This document shows, in pieces, positions 11,340-25,000 of a stretch of DNA of 64,000 bases. The notes under the pieces are model-generated. The model saw only the letters and a program-made list of their open reading frames with translations, had not been told where the DNA came from and made no database searches. The position numbers were made by a program, and so were the translations under genes. The number at the start of each line of letters is the position of its first letter. Within the stretch, counting starts at the first letter, position 1. Source of the stretch: Schistocerca nitens (taxonomy: Eukaryota > Arthropoda > Insecta > Orthoptera > Acrididae); contig NC_064622.1 of the NCBI RefSeq assembly GCF_023898315.1, positions 273,659,503 to 273,723,502 on the forward strand. The letters run 5' to 3'.

Positions 11340-12327
11340 CAGTGAAAACAAAAATTTATAATTTATGACCAACAGCTTTATTTACAAAAAACTCAATAAG
11401 CATGGTAGCCTAAAAGTTTTGTATTTACTACAAATCATACATAGTTTCATTCATTTGATTTATTTTGTGTTTATATGATATTAACTATATACAAGTATCA
11501 AAACGAGTCAACAATATTTTAAAATAAAAAGGCTTATTGTACTACAAATTCTTCTTGTACTTTTCAGACGTTCTTATTCATCCAAAATTTACAGAGCAAC
11601 GCGACTCATGAGAACTGAAATATCTATAGTTTCAAATACTGTCACAACATACTGAAATGCACTTTTCAAGCACCTAGACCTCTGATCACCATCACAAAAT
11701 GGTGAACTTACTGGAAACACACATTCTATTAACATATAACAGACACGACTTCAAGCCAAAAGGTCATAAAATATTTCTATAAACTATATATTTTACAGTT
11801 CTTTTGTAAAATTACAAACGGACTATCACACAGTAGCTAAAATCCATTTCATCTCTTAGCATAACTCTTACACATGTTTTGTGTGAATGATTCATGTCCT
11901 ATTTATTGAAAGAGATGATACTACTGATTGTTCAGAATGGACGTGAAATTAACGAAAGTATGATATAATTAATGAGCACTGCCTTCTTTATCTTGTTTTA
12001 AAAGTAAGTACATGTGACCATAACATTTGTTTTTGTAGACAATACACTTGCATTGCTTCCCGATGTGAAGCAACATGTTTTTACATCAAAATTAGTAACT
12101 GAAGGGTGTAAATGTTACACATGGTACAATATTATGGGTAAGAACAGTACCTTGTTCGACTCATAAGTCGGTTTACAGTCATATTACTTGATAAAGTTGT
12201 GTTCAGTATGAAATTTTCTGAATGGCACGGTCATTATCAGGTGTGCTGTTGAACCAGAACTGTTTCGCATTGCTCATATCCACATGGATCATTCGTCAAT
12301 GTCCAATAAATACGAAGGTGCCTGATG
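11340..12327 (-). promoter_or_regulatory. Probable su(f) 3' UTR with candidate poly(A) signals
   Basis: About 1 kb of AT-rich sequence after the stop codon with no element recognised. On the minus strand, canonical AATAAA hexamers occur at 11902-11907 and 11377-11382; the distal one is followed by a GU-containing stretch. Which is used cannot be told from sequence. An (AATA)n LINE-type tail begins just beyond, at 11308-11324, which suggests the transcript ends before it. Confidence 0.4.
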
Positions 12328-12566
12328 TCATTTAACACGTTTCTGTTGGCGGGCACGATATATATCATTCACTGGTGGAGCACCAGTCATATCATCGTCC
12401 TCACTATCATCTCCACCTGCAGCTCCTAGCCTTCGGCGTCTCTTGTTGGTATACAGGTTACCTAAGGAGATTGAGCCCTCAGAGTTCTCATCAACAATCC
12501 AGTGCACCGATTTTGCTAGATCAAAAAGTTTTGTATCACATCCATTATCTGCTATAGGAGGGGGAG
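12328..12566 (-). CDS. su(f): su(f) terminal coding exon j
   Basis: 239 nt including the TGA stop at 12328-12330. After a split proline codon it encodes [27 protein letters not shown], a basic patch (NKRRRRLG), an acidic patch (GGDDSEDDD) and [28 protein letters not shown] and the basic-acidic-DIYR order match my recollection of insect su(f). The acceptor is TTTCAG. Confidence 0.95.
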
Positions 12567-12986
12567 CTGAAACATTAAAACATGCACATTACTGTGGGTT
12601 CTACATTATAACATAATACATAATATTCAAACAAATAAACTGTGAATAGTAGAACTGGAGAACACAAATGGAAAAATGCAAAGAAAGAAAAGAAATATAA
12701 GGTTTTCAAAGCCAAATTTTTGGGATCAGATTGCGTGCCTGAACACATCTAAAACATGAGTGAATCCAAGAAACCTAGTTGTTCTACTAGCACACACTTT
12801 TTGTATCCATGCACACTTCATTTAATAATATCTCTCTTCCTATATTCTCTTTATTCCTAAGCATTCATCATGTACTTACCATATTTTTTCTCTGCATCTT
12901 ATGTTACTAGCTTTGAGATGGTGAATGCAACATGTGTAATAATGGAATGAGTAAAAGGCTGGCAATGAATCAAATTTATTAGAGAC

Positions 12987-13042
<56 letters not shown>

Positions 13043-16000
13043 ACACCATAAGCGAATGAACATTAAGATAAAAATGAACTGTCTCTGTGTGTTATACTAG
13101 ATGAAATATGGATTAATTAATTGCTTGTTGTTCGGATTTGGAGCACCAAAAAACTAGATTCTTATACTCTGATTAAAATTACTTTGTGACCAACATATTT
13201 TAGTGGCAGGGGAGAGGTGGAGGAGGTGGCATGCAACCAGCCATATTTAACAAGGCACTGCATCCTGAAACACCCCCGTTTTGTCCTTTATTGGGTTTTG
13301 TGTGATTACTGAAGCCGCCAAACAATTAATTATTATAATTATATGACCGTGTGCTTAATGGATGGAAGACTATCAGTTTTTCTGCTGTGGTTTCAGGGGT
13401 ATTTCAACCGAGTGCGGCTGTTCTGAGATGGAATAGTTAATGATTGAAAGTCTGTCTATTATTAAAGACCATAAAGGTTGTGATGTACAAACTGATATGT
13501 ATTTTCTATAATAATAATACACAAATTCTGAGGCAGTTGCTACATTCGCCTTACTCGTTTATTACGGTTATATCTTTTTATTGGTTGCTGATTTCAAGTA
13601 CTTCATCACACGTAATGATGATGGTTAACATTCACAACAATCCTCACTGCAATTCATGGTTAATGCTGGCCGACGCGGTTGCCGCAAAACACGTAATTCA
13701 GCACTTGTCACTTGTTTTCATATCACTCGCAGATCGGTATCGATAATCAGGGGGACGCGCTCATTTGTCATACTCCGGTGTATTTACCGTTTACAACTCA
13801 CTCGACCACCATTCTTGCCCATCTCTCCAGTACTACTGCTCACTCGACACTCATCTCACTGCCTCCTGCAGCACTCGACAATCGACTCCTGTCTGCTATC
13901 GGCCTGGGTGTCAGATACTAATATCTATGTTCGTGGGATCACAGATCCCTTACAATCCTATATACAAAACAGGTAACACAGCAAGCACGTGGCACTTGAG
14001 AAAGAACAATGATTGGATGGCAGCTGGCCCATGCCACTTGTCTCACTGAAATGTCAATCAGAAAGTAATATTAATCAGAATACAGGACTGGTTTGACAGA
14101 ACACGACATATTTCGGAGATATACTTTCATTCTTTCTGTTTTCACTGCGTCCCTTCCTGAGTCATGGACAGAGTTAATTATTTTTTATTCTTTTTTCAGA
14201 TAGTATACATCTGGATGCTCAAGCAGAGAGTTTGTTTCATCAAAACATTTCATAGAAACTTTCAGTTATAAATCCAAAATTTCCCTGAACTTGATTTCAT
14301 GGCAGCAAATGAAATTCTCTGAGTTGTCACATCACTTAGTTGTGATTTCTTCAAGTTTGGCTAGGATAGAAGCCAAACAGATGATCATAATGTTCAATCA
14401 CAAAAGTTTGTAACACAGCATGCAGCAACAATGGCAAATAAAAACATGTGAGATATATTAGTCAAAATAACTTACTGGGTGATAATTTCAAGTACGCAAG
14501 AAATATTCACACAAAAACCATTTGAATCGCCCTAACTATAATGTTATACTAATACATTTTGATAGCAATAACACATTATGTTTCAAACTGGAATTTTCTT
14601 CCCTGTAATTGCTGTTAACATTAAGTATGACACTGCAAGCCAGTCGGCAAACTACTGATTTGCATTGAAATTGGTAAGAAGAGGACAGAAACCTGAATAT
14701 TCAATGCCGTTCTACAAAACATCTAAGTCCTAAAAATGGAGTTTTTTTCCAATTAAAAAACCACCTTTGCCTTTGTGCAAATGATTAATTCATAGCAACA
14801 TGAAAAATTCTATCACATGCTTGTTACACTCCATTGCACTAACAATCATGCAATGGGAAACAGACCTGTGTCCCTAGATTAGATTAATTTTACTTTTCGT
14901 TCGAACTGATGCACAGTGAGGAGACCCTCAGGGATGAGCAACATGTCAGAAAACATGAATACACAATAAATATTTACAAAATAAGAACTGATATGCTAAA
15001 GTTCCTTCCACAGATCTCAAACAAAACTGCCATTGTGGTTGTGGATTTAGTGAAAACAAAAAATCTGAAGCATGTTTACTTTTAAAAGGATATAAAACTT
15101 ATCACCAAATATTAAATATTCAGTACAGTCACGTGCATACGCACATAGTTCAAATACTAAGTTCAAAGGAAAAGACCGGACTGGGAACAATATACTTTTA
15201 AGAACCACTTGTAGATGCAATAATTAGGATAACATAAGGTATACTGTGCAAAAAAATTGAAAGGGTCACTTTCTTGCAATCCTGTCATTTTCCCCATTTC
15301 TACACAGAAATGTGAAATTTGGCTCAAAGGTATCTACAGCCTACTTCTGTAATGGTGCAAAAGTGTGGTACATTGCAGTGTCACCCTTTGGCTGGGTGAG
15401 TCTTCAAAAAGCAAGGTGTCAACTCGTGCAAAGAAAAAAAAAGTCATAGCTCAAAAGTTCATGTGAGGTATAAGATGCATTGGTGATGCCACGTTGGTAT
15501 CGAGTTTTGTCAAAATTGTGTCCAACAGGATGTTTCATATGGTGGGAAGATCGTCACCCCTTTCCCCCTCAGCCACATCCCACCCCTTCTCTTGACAGCC
15601 TTGCAACAGAGGCCCAGTGTTGGAATTGGGTGGTTTTCTTATGGGTGGATGAGGAAAACATTTCACTCCCACTCAGAATTGAATGCAAAAACACCTCAGG
15701 AGGAGGCATAAAGGTAAGGATGGGACAACAGACTGTTTTCAACAACCGATGGCCAGTCAGTTGTTTTTTAGTCCAATCAGATTTTGTAGTAGAATGAAAC
15801 AACTGAATGAAACAGGATTGCAGCCAAGTCACTCTCCAGGTTTTAGTGGTTTCAGTTAATGTGAGACAACTGGCCGACACAAGTATCTGTCAGTTTTGTC
15901 CGTTATATGAATGTTTTCACTCTGTCTCTGGGTCTGAGCGAGTCCACTTACATCCTTTTTCACCCTTTTCTATAAGGGGCGATGGTCCTTGGGGTGTGCA

Positions 16001-19000
16001 CATGGTGCCACTGCTATAGCCTCCTCCTGCTGCTGCCAGGGCCAGGGTTGCAGCCGGTGTGAGGAGGTGACATGGTGGCCAGCATGGAACATCACTGGCG
16101 GAACCTGCACTACCTGTGAGTCACCACCTCCTCCTGTCACCTGCCATTCTGGCCCTGCCCTTGGCAACAGCAGAAGGACACTGACACTGATGTGGAGTGT
16201 GCTGGACGCAGATTCAACCTCAGAGCTAGATTAAAATGGCTTTTAATTAATGGACATCATCACACAAACAAAATGAAAACAATCACAAAAATTTGCCATG
16301 TTACTTTTTATTCCCCTTAACCTTCTGTGCTTGCTCGAATTAGTACACCCAACAAAGCACTTTATTAGTTATGTGTTAGTTGCACGTGCAACGGTTTAAT
16401 GCACAGCTACCTATTCATCAGTTTTAAATGATGAAACAAAGAATTAGTCTTTCAGTACACAATCAAACAAATATACAAGTATGCCGTACCATACATTAAC
16501 CCACCAGGGTCGCTGATGTTCCACTTGTCACAGCCATCGTGGTTTTTCCGTTGTCCAATAGTGCATATTATGCCGGTTTACATTACCGCTGTTGGTGAAT
16601 GACGCTTCATCGCTAAATAGAACGCGTGCAAAAAAATCGGTCATTGTCTTGTAATTTCTCTTGTGCCCAGTGGCAGAACTACACACGACGTTCAAAGTCG
16701 ACGCCATGCAATTCCTGGTGCATAGAAATATGGTACGGGTGCAATCGATGTTGATGTAGCATTCTCAACACCGACGTTTTTGAGATTCCTGATTCTGCTG
16801 ATTTGTCTGCTACTGGTGTGCGGACAGCAGCTAAAACACCTACTTGGGCATCATCATTTGTTGCAGGTCGTGTTTGACGTTTCACATGTGGCTGAAAACT
16901 TCCTGTTTCCTTAAATAACGTGACATGAATGGTCCGGACACTTGGACGATGTCGTCCAGGATACCGAGCAGCATATGTAGCACATGCCCGTTGGGCATTT
17001 TGATCACAATAGCCATACATCAACACGATATCGACCTTTTCCGCAGTTGGTGAACGGTCCATTTTAACACGGGTAATGTATCACGAAGCAAATACCGTCC
17101 GCAGTGGCGGAATGTTATGTGATACCATGTACTTATACAATTGTGACTATTACAACGCCATCCATCACAAAGCGAAAAAAGTGATCCAACTGAAACATTC
17201 CTATTTCTTTACGTACTGCACAACCTTGCCGTTGGTGGGGAGGCTTGCATGCCTCAGTGATACAGATGGCTGTACCGTAGCTGCAACCACAACGGAGGGG
17301 TATCTGTTGAGAGGCCAGACAAACATGTGGTTCCTGAAGAGGGGCAGCAGCCTTTTCAGTAGTTGCAGGGGCAACAGTCTGGATGACTGACTGATCTGGC
17401 CCTGTAACAATAACCAAAACAGCCTTGCTGTTGTGGTACTGCGAACGGCTGAAAGCAAGGGGAAACTACAGCCGTATTTTTTCCCGAGGACATGCAGCTT
17501 TACTGTATGATTAAATGATGATGGCGTCCTCTTGGGTAAAATATTCCGGAGGTAAAATAGTCCCCCATTCGGATCTCCGGGCGGGGACTACTCAGGAGGA
17601 CGTCGTTATCAGGAGAAAGAAAACTGGCATTCTACGGATCGGAGCGTGGAATGTCAGATCCCTTAATCGGGCAGGCAGGTTAGAAAATTTAAAAAGGGAA
17701 ATGGATAGGTTAAAGATAGATATAGTGGGAATTAGTGAAGTTTGGTGGCAGGAGGAACAAGACTTTTGGTCAGGTGATTACAGGGTTATAAATACAAAAT
17801 CAAATAGGGGTAATGCAGGAGTAGGTTTAATAATGAATAAAAAAATAGGAGCCGGGTTAGCTACTACAAACAACATAATGAACGCATTATTGTGGCCAAG
17901 ATAGACACGAAGCCCACGCCAACTACAGTAGTACAAGTTTATATGCCAACTAGCTCTGCAGATGATGAAGAAATAGATGAAATGTATGACAAGATAAAAG
18001 AAATTATTCAGGTAGTGAAGGGAGACGAAAATTTAATAGTCATGGGTGACTGGAATTCGTCAGTAGGAAAAGGGAGAGAAGGAAACATAGTAGGTGAATA
18101 TGGATTGGGGGGAAGAAATGAAAGAGGAAGCTGCCTTGTAGAATTTTGCACAGAGCATAACTTAATCATAACTAACACTTGGTTCAAGAATCATAAAAGA
18201 AGGTTGTATACCTGGAAGAATCCTGGAGATACTAAAAGGTATCAGATAGATTATATAATGGCAAGACAGAGATTTAGGAACCAGGTTTTAAATTGTAAGA
18301 CATTTCCAGGGGCAGATGTGGATTCTGACCACAATCTATTGGTTATGAACTGCAGATTGAAACTGAAGAAACTGCAAAAAGGTGGGAGTTTAAGGAGATG
18401 GGACCTGGATAAACTGAAAGTACCAGAGGTTGTAGAGAGTTTCAGGGAGAGCATAAGGGAACAATTGACAGGAATGGGGGAAAGAAATACCATAGAAGAA
18501 GAATGGGTAACTCTGAGGGATGAAGTAGTGGAGGCAGCAGACGATCAAGTAGGTAAAAAGACGAGGGCTAATAGAAATCTTTGGGTAACAGAAGAAATAT
18601 TGAATTTAATTGATGAAAGGAGAAAATATAAAAATGCAGTAAATGAAGCAGGCAAAAAGGAATACAAACGTCTCAAAAATGAGATCGACAGGAAGTGCAA
18701 AATGGCTAAGCAGGGATGGCTAGAGGACAAATGTAAGGATGTAGAGGCTTGTCTCACTAGGGGTAAGATAGATACTGCCTACAGGAAAATTAAAGAGACC
18801 TTTGGAGAGAAGAGAACCACTTGTATGAATATCAAGAGCTCAGATGGCAACCCAGTTCTAAGCAAAGAAGGGACGGCAGAAAGGTGGAAGGAGTATATAG
18901 AGGGTTTATACAAGGGCAATGTACTTGAGGACAATATTATGGAAATGGAAGAGGATGTAGATGAAGATGAAATGGGAGATAAGATACTGCGTGAAGAGTT

Positions 19001-22000
19001 TGATAGAGCACTGAAAGACCTGAGTCGAAACAAGGCCCCGGGAGTAGACAACATTCCATTAGAACTACTGATGGCCTCGGGAGAGCCAGTCATGACAAAA
19101 CTCTACCATCTGGTGAGCAAGATGTATGAGACAGGCAAAATACCCTCAGACTTCAAGAAGAATATAATAATTCCAATCCCAAAGAAAGCAGGTGTTGACA
19201 GATGTGAAAATTACCGAACTATCAGTTTAATAAGTCACAGCTGCAAAATACTAACGCGAATTCTTTACAGACGAATGGAAAAACTGGTAGAAGCGGACCT
19301 CGGGGAAGATCAGTTTGGATTCCGTAGAAATGTTGGAACACGCGAGGCAATACTAACCTTACGACATATCTTAGAAGAAAGATTAAGAAAAGGCAAACCT
19401 ACATTTCTAGCATTTGTAGACTTAGAGAAAGCTTTTGACAATGTTAACTGGAATACTCTCTTTCAAATTCTAAAGGTGGCAGGGATAAAATACAGGGAGC
19501 GAAAGGCTATTTACAATTTGTACAGAAACCAGATGGCAGTTATAAGAGTCGAGGGGCATGAAAGGGAAGCAGTGGTTGGGAAAGGAGTGAGACAGGGTTG
19601 TAGCCTCTCCCCGATGTTATTCAATCTGTATATTGAGCAAGCAGTAAAGGAAACAAAAGAAAAATTCGGAGTAGGTATTAAAATTCATGGAGAAGAAGTA
19701 AAAACTTTGAGGTTCGCCGATGACATTGTAATTCTGTCAGAGACAGCAAAGGACTTGGAAGAGCTGTTGAACGGAATGGACAGTGTCTTGAAAGGAGGAT
19801 ATAAGATGAACATCAACAAAAGCAAAACGAGGATAATGGAATGTAGTCAAATTAAATCGGGTGATGCTGAGGGAATTAGATTAGGAAATGAGACACTTAA
19901 AGTAGTAAAGGAGTTTTGCTATTTAGGGAGTAAAATAACTGATGATGGTCGAAGTAGAGAGGATATAAAATGTAGACTGGCAATGGCAAGGAAATCGTTT
20001 CTGAAGAAGAGAAATTTGTTAACATGGAGTATAGATTTAAGTGTCAGGAAGTCGTTTCTGAAAGTATTTGTATGGAGTGTAGCCATGTATGGAAGTGAAA
20101 CATGGACGATAACTAGTTTGGACAAGAAGAGAATAGAAGCTTTTGAAATGTGGTGCTACAGAAGAATGCTGAAGATAAGGTGGGTAGATCACGTAACTAA
20201 TGAGGAGGTACTGAATAGGATTAGGGAGAAGAGAAGTTTGTGGCACAACTTGACTAGAAGAAGGGATCGGTTGGTAGGACATGTTTTGAGGCATCAAGGA
20301 ATCACAAATTTAGCATTGGAGGGCAGCGTGGAGGGTAAAAATCGTAGAGGGAGACCAAGAGATGAATACACTAAGCAGATTCAGAAGGATGTAGGTTGCA
20401 GTAAGTACTGGGAGATGAAGAAGCTTGCACAGGATAGAGTAGCATGGAGAGCTGCATCAAACCAGTCTCAGGACTGAAGACCACAACAACAACAACAACA
20501 ACATGTGCATATGCTAATTATTAGCCATGCATCATCTAATTAAAAAATTAAATAAGCATTTATTTAAAATGATCACATTACTGCACAAAATTTGTACAGA
20601 AGTCAGATTGTACGTAATATTTACATTATCAATCGGGTCTGTTAAGAAATTCATAAATGGAATAGAAGGAGTTGGTCTCAAACTGGACTTTGTTATTAGT
20701 TAAACTTTTTATGGCTTCTGGCATGTTTTCGAAAATGTGTATTGCTGAATAGTGGACATTTTTCTCAATCACAGTAAGTGAATTTACAGCTTTGTGAAAG
20801 ATTTTCTAACTTCTGGTACTGATTCCATGAACTGAGCTATTGGTGTGAAAAAAAGAATAATTTTTTATGACAGATTACATTAAGGAATAAATTTATTGGG
20901 TAGCAGTAGTTAGTATCCACAGTTCCTTATACTGTCTGCAAGACATTCTTGAGTTAACACCACAAATAATTCATACTGCATGTTTTTGGGCTTGGAAAGT
21001 TTTAGTTTGGCTTGATGAGTTGCACCAGAAAATAATCCCATGTGACATTATGGAATGAAAGTAAGCATATTACTCTAGCTTTTTTATTTTTATGCAAATG
21101 GAGGTGCTTCATCTGTTCTGTAGGATGCCCTTCCCAATTAAATTTGTTATCAACTTGTAATCCCAAAAATTTAATACTGTCAACTTCAACTGCTTGTCAT
21201 CATATTTTAGGCTTTTTTTTTTTTTTTTTTTTTTTGCAAGTTTGAGTGACAGAGAATTGGCTAGGAATGATTTAGTAATGTCCATGAAAATTTCATTAGC
21301 TGACCTTCCTAAGGCTGCACTTGACTTACTATTTACTGCAATGTTTGTATCATCTGCAAAAAAGTAAACTTGGCATCTGTTGATGTTACTGATGAATGGT
21401 CATTGATATACACAAGTAAGGGACCTGGAATGGAACCTTGGTGGACACCACATATTATTTGTTCCGATGCCTGACAGCTTGATACACATCTCTTTCCTGT
21501 TGCCATCCTTTATCTCCTAGCAGAGATATAGGACTTGAACTATTTTGCAGCATTTCCTGTTACAACATAATATTCTAATTGATTTAAAGGGATATTGTGA
21601 TTTACACATTCAAATGCCTTTGACAGATCACAAAATATGCCAGTAGCCCGTAATTCTCAATGCTGTAACCCTTTCGAAATCCGATTAATGGCCTGGATAG
21701 TATTTTACTTGTGGTCAGACAGTTAAGAACATGACTGTATATTATCTTTTCTAAAATTTTTAAGAATGTGGGTATAAGTTAAATTAGAGGGAAAGTTTGA
21801 TGGTATTTCTTTATCTCCTTCCTTACACAAAGCCAACAGCCTTGCCGCAGTGGTAACACCAGTTCCCATCAGAGCATCAAAGTTGAGCACTGTCAGGCTG
21901 GGCTTTCACTTGGAGGGGTGATGATCTGGTTTGTCAAGTGCTGTTGGCAAGTGTAATGCACTCAGTCCTTGAGATGCAAATGGAGGAGTTACTTGATTAA

Positions 22001-25000
22001 GAAGTAGTGGCTCTGGTCTCGTAAACTGACTGACAGCCGGGAGAGTGGTGTACTGGCCACATGCCCCTCAATATCAGATCCAGCGATGGGCCTTCATGAT
22101 CTGTTAGGGCAGAGTTTATACATAGACTTAACTTCAGCATATTTCAACCATTCAGGAAATGTTCCATAAATAAAATATTAATCACACAAATACCTTAAAA
22201 TGTCACTACACTTAGAGGCACACTCTTTACTCAGCTATATTGATACATTATCAAAGTCTCTAGAATTTTTTGATTATACAGATTTTATGGTGAACATTAT
22301 TTCTACTGGTGCTGTGAAGGCCATATTCATATTATTGTAGATATTTGTAGTGACTGGTCTGAGATATTCCATGGCAGCATCTACTGAACCTGACAATCCC
22401 ATCTTTTAAGTAACAGTTATGAAGTGCTTATTGAAAAGTTCAGCAACATTGCACACGTCTGTTACCCATGTATCATTTACTCTTAATACCATGTGCTCCT
22501 TTTCATCTCTGGTTCTCCCAGTCTCTTCCTTCACTATATCTCATATTGTCTTTATTTCGTTATCTGATGTGACTATCCTTATCTGGTAATTCATTTGCTT
22601 TGATGCCCATATTACTACCTTCAGTATTTTGCAGTATGTTTTGTACTGATGTATAGCATTTACATCAGAGCTGTTTCTGACTCATGTGGTTTTCTTTTGG
22701 TCTAACATGGTATCTTTATTCCTTGAGCAATCCATAGCTTTTTTGTAAACTTCAGTCTAATCTGGGTTAGATTTGAGGGGAAACAGTTTTCAAATAAGTT
22801 AAGGACATTATTAACAAAAGTATTGTACTTCTCATCCATGCTGTCAGCACTGTACACTTCACTCCAATTCATGTCCAAGAAGTTTCCTAAAACAATCAAT
22901 TTTTGCCTTGCTGACTATCCTCTTGAACCCATATTTAGCAGATTGAATGTCCTAATCAGCTTTAACATTTAGTAAAAGGTTTGTTCATTAGACAATTCTA
23001 TAAAGGTATTACCAATGGCTGTCTTTGAGTCCTTAGCTACTCTAGTTGGATAATGAAGATTTACAAGGTTGGCAAGAGCACTGCAGGTATCTGCAATCAA
23101 GCAATAAACATTACAACAATTTCATGTACTACTTCACCTTCCTTTTCATGATTTCAGAAACAACTACCACTGGAGCAGAATCTCATAGCAGTTTGTAGCA
23201 AAATAACTCAATATATTTCTTCCTGCCAATGAATAGTCTTTCAGAACTGCCTTGTTTTTCTAGTAGATACAAGTTCCCTGAGGATTTCACATTTTCCAGA
23301 CAAATCATCACATTGTTGAGTATTTGGGGTATAGTGAAATGTTGATCCTCTTGCAAATTTATGCGCTGCATCTTAATAAATTCTCTCAAACAATTGTCAG
23401 GTTTCCAAGTGGAATTTTTGGACAGCTATTTTAGTTCAAGAGAGCATAGTGTGCAAGTTGACTTGATTCAAAACAGAAAAACTCACTGTGGACAAAAACA
23501 GACAAACCCTTGTTGAGACACTACGTCACAAAAACAAAGATGTGGTCCGAACAAAGTAAGTTCAACAAAACTTGTGCTTCTCTATATGACCTACAACTGC
23601 ATTCTATTTTGGTTTTTGGTATTCGGTAAGCAAAAGAGTCAGTAGCACCCCAACCTACCATAAGAGTGCATGAAAGAGTACAATATCACATGACTGTGGC
23701 AATGAACAGAGAATGTCTACATCTCTACTGTGTGTTACAAAGAGTACTTGATGTAACATTATCATATCCCCATTTTTTGTTTCATTCACAAACAGTATGC
23801 ACCAACTCCATACAAGCTTGAATTTCTTCGATATGCCCATCATGGTCAGTTCCTAAAATACAGCATGTCCCAGGGATACAACAGGAACACTCATTAAAAG
23901 CAAAAAAACCTAGTAAATGTGGGCTCTAAAATGCATATGGCAAGCATTGTGAGCACTTGTTTAGGACAAGAGATGTGTTTCACTGTGACGAAGATAAAGA
24001 TACAGTACAACCCCACTTTTATGTTCCAGGAATTATTGCGTTTCCACCATTTACGACATTTTTTATCACTCCTGTCAAATTTCCTATGTCCACAATGTTA
24101 ATTCACAACCGATTTTGCAACAACATATTTATAATTTTCCCGCAATTTATGCTTTATGAAAAGATGTTCATGGAGGGGGGGGGGAGGGGGAAATGACGTA
24201 AAATGACACTAGCACGATGTTGGCCATCAAGTAGTGTTTACAAACATTATGTGGTTAAGTTCCTTGACACCAGGGTGCTCTACTTAGTGGATTTAAACTG
24301 GTAAATGTGTAAAAGTTGGAACAATTCGTGCTGTATCTCCTGCCGCTGTCAAACTCTATCCTGCCTGGTGGCTGATAAGAGTAACTAGGTTTGTACAAAT
24401 AAAGGTATCATGACCAATCACAACCATTTCCGAACTGTCTCTACAGCGCATGTGCAGTTTTGTGATTGTGATCACACCTCTGTTGAACCATATTTAGTGT
24501 GTTTCGGCTTTTGGCTGCTTGTAGCACTAGTTGACACCTTTATTCAGTTTACATTGCTCAGATGCTTTTGGTTTAAACACAGCACAAATTACGTATATTC
24601 TCATGCTGAGCAAAATGTGTTTCAGGGGTTCGTTCTCGTTAAGTGTAGTATTTACATATGTCTTTTTTGTGATGTTACACTAAAAAACAATGTGAGTGAT
24701 AGTTTGCATGTGTGTGATTTTCTACATAACTGAGGAAGCACAGCATAGGATAACCTCGAACAGACGACTACAGTTCAAGAGATGCAGAACAACACATATG
24801 CTAACACCACACAAAATACTTATGTAAATATTTGCACTTGATATCAAGAAAAAATTCTCGAAACACATTGTGCTAAGCATGAAAAAATATGTAACTGATG
24901 CAGTGATTCATTATTTAAATAATGAATGACAGTGATAGGTGTTCCAAAAACATCGATGACGACGTATGAAATTGAGTCAAACATTTCTGCTTCCCAATTA

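Noticed and set aside
13656-13976. Overlapping plus-strand frames as a host exon
   Set aside because: Three frames are open at once, no splice-site context was found and there is no recognisable domain; composition is the likely cause.
17500-17910. Programmed frameshifting between two RTE ORFs
   Set aside because: The two copies reach the split by different lesions (a deletion and a longer A run), which fits decay better than a conserved signal.
17515-20477. A host gene of the craniofacial-development-protein type, as such frames are sometimes labelled
   Set aside because: Domain order, catalytic motifs, CAA tail, and the duplicate with target-site duplications show an RTE retrotransposon.
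21860-21930. A 5S rRNA gene
   Set aside because: The similarity is strong but diverged, and a 190-bp SINE body follows in place of a terminator; it lies within a LINE.
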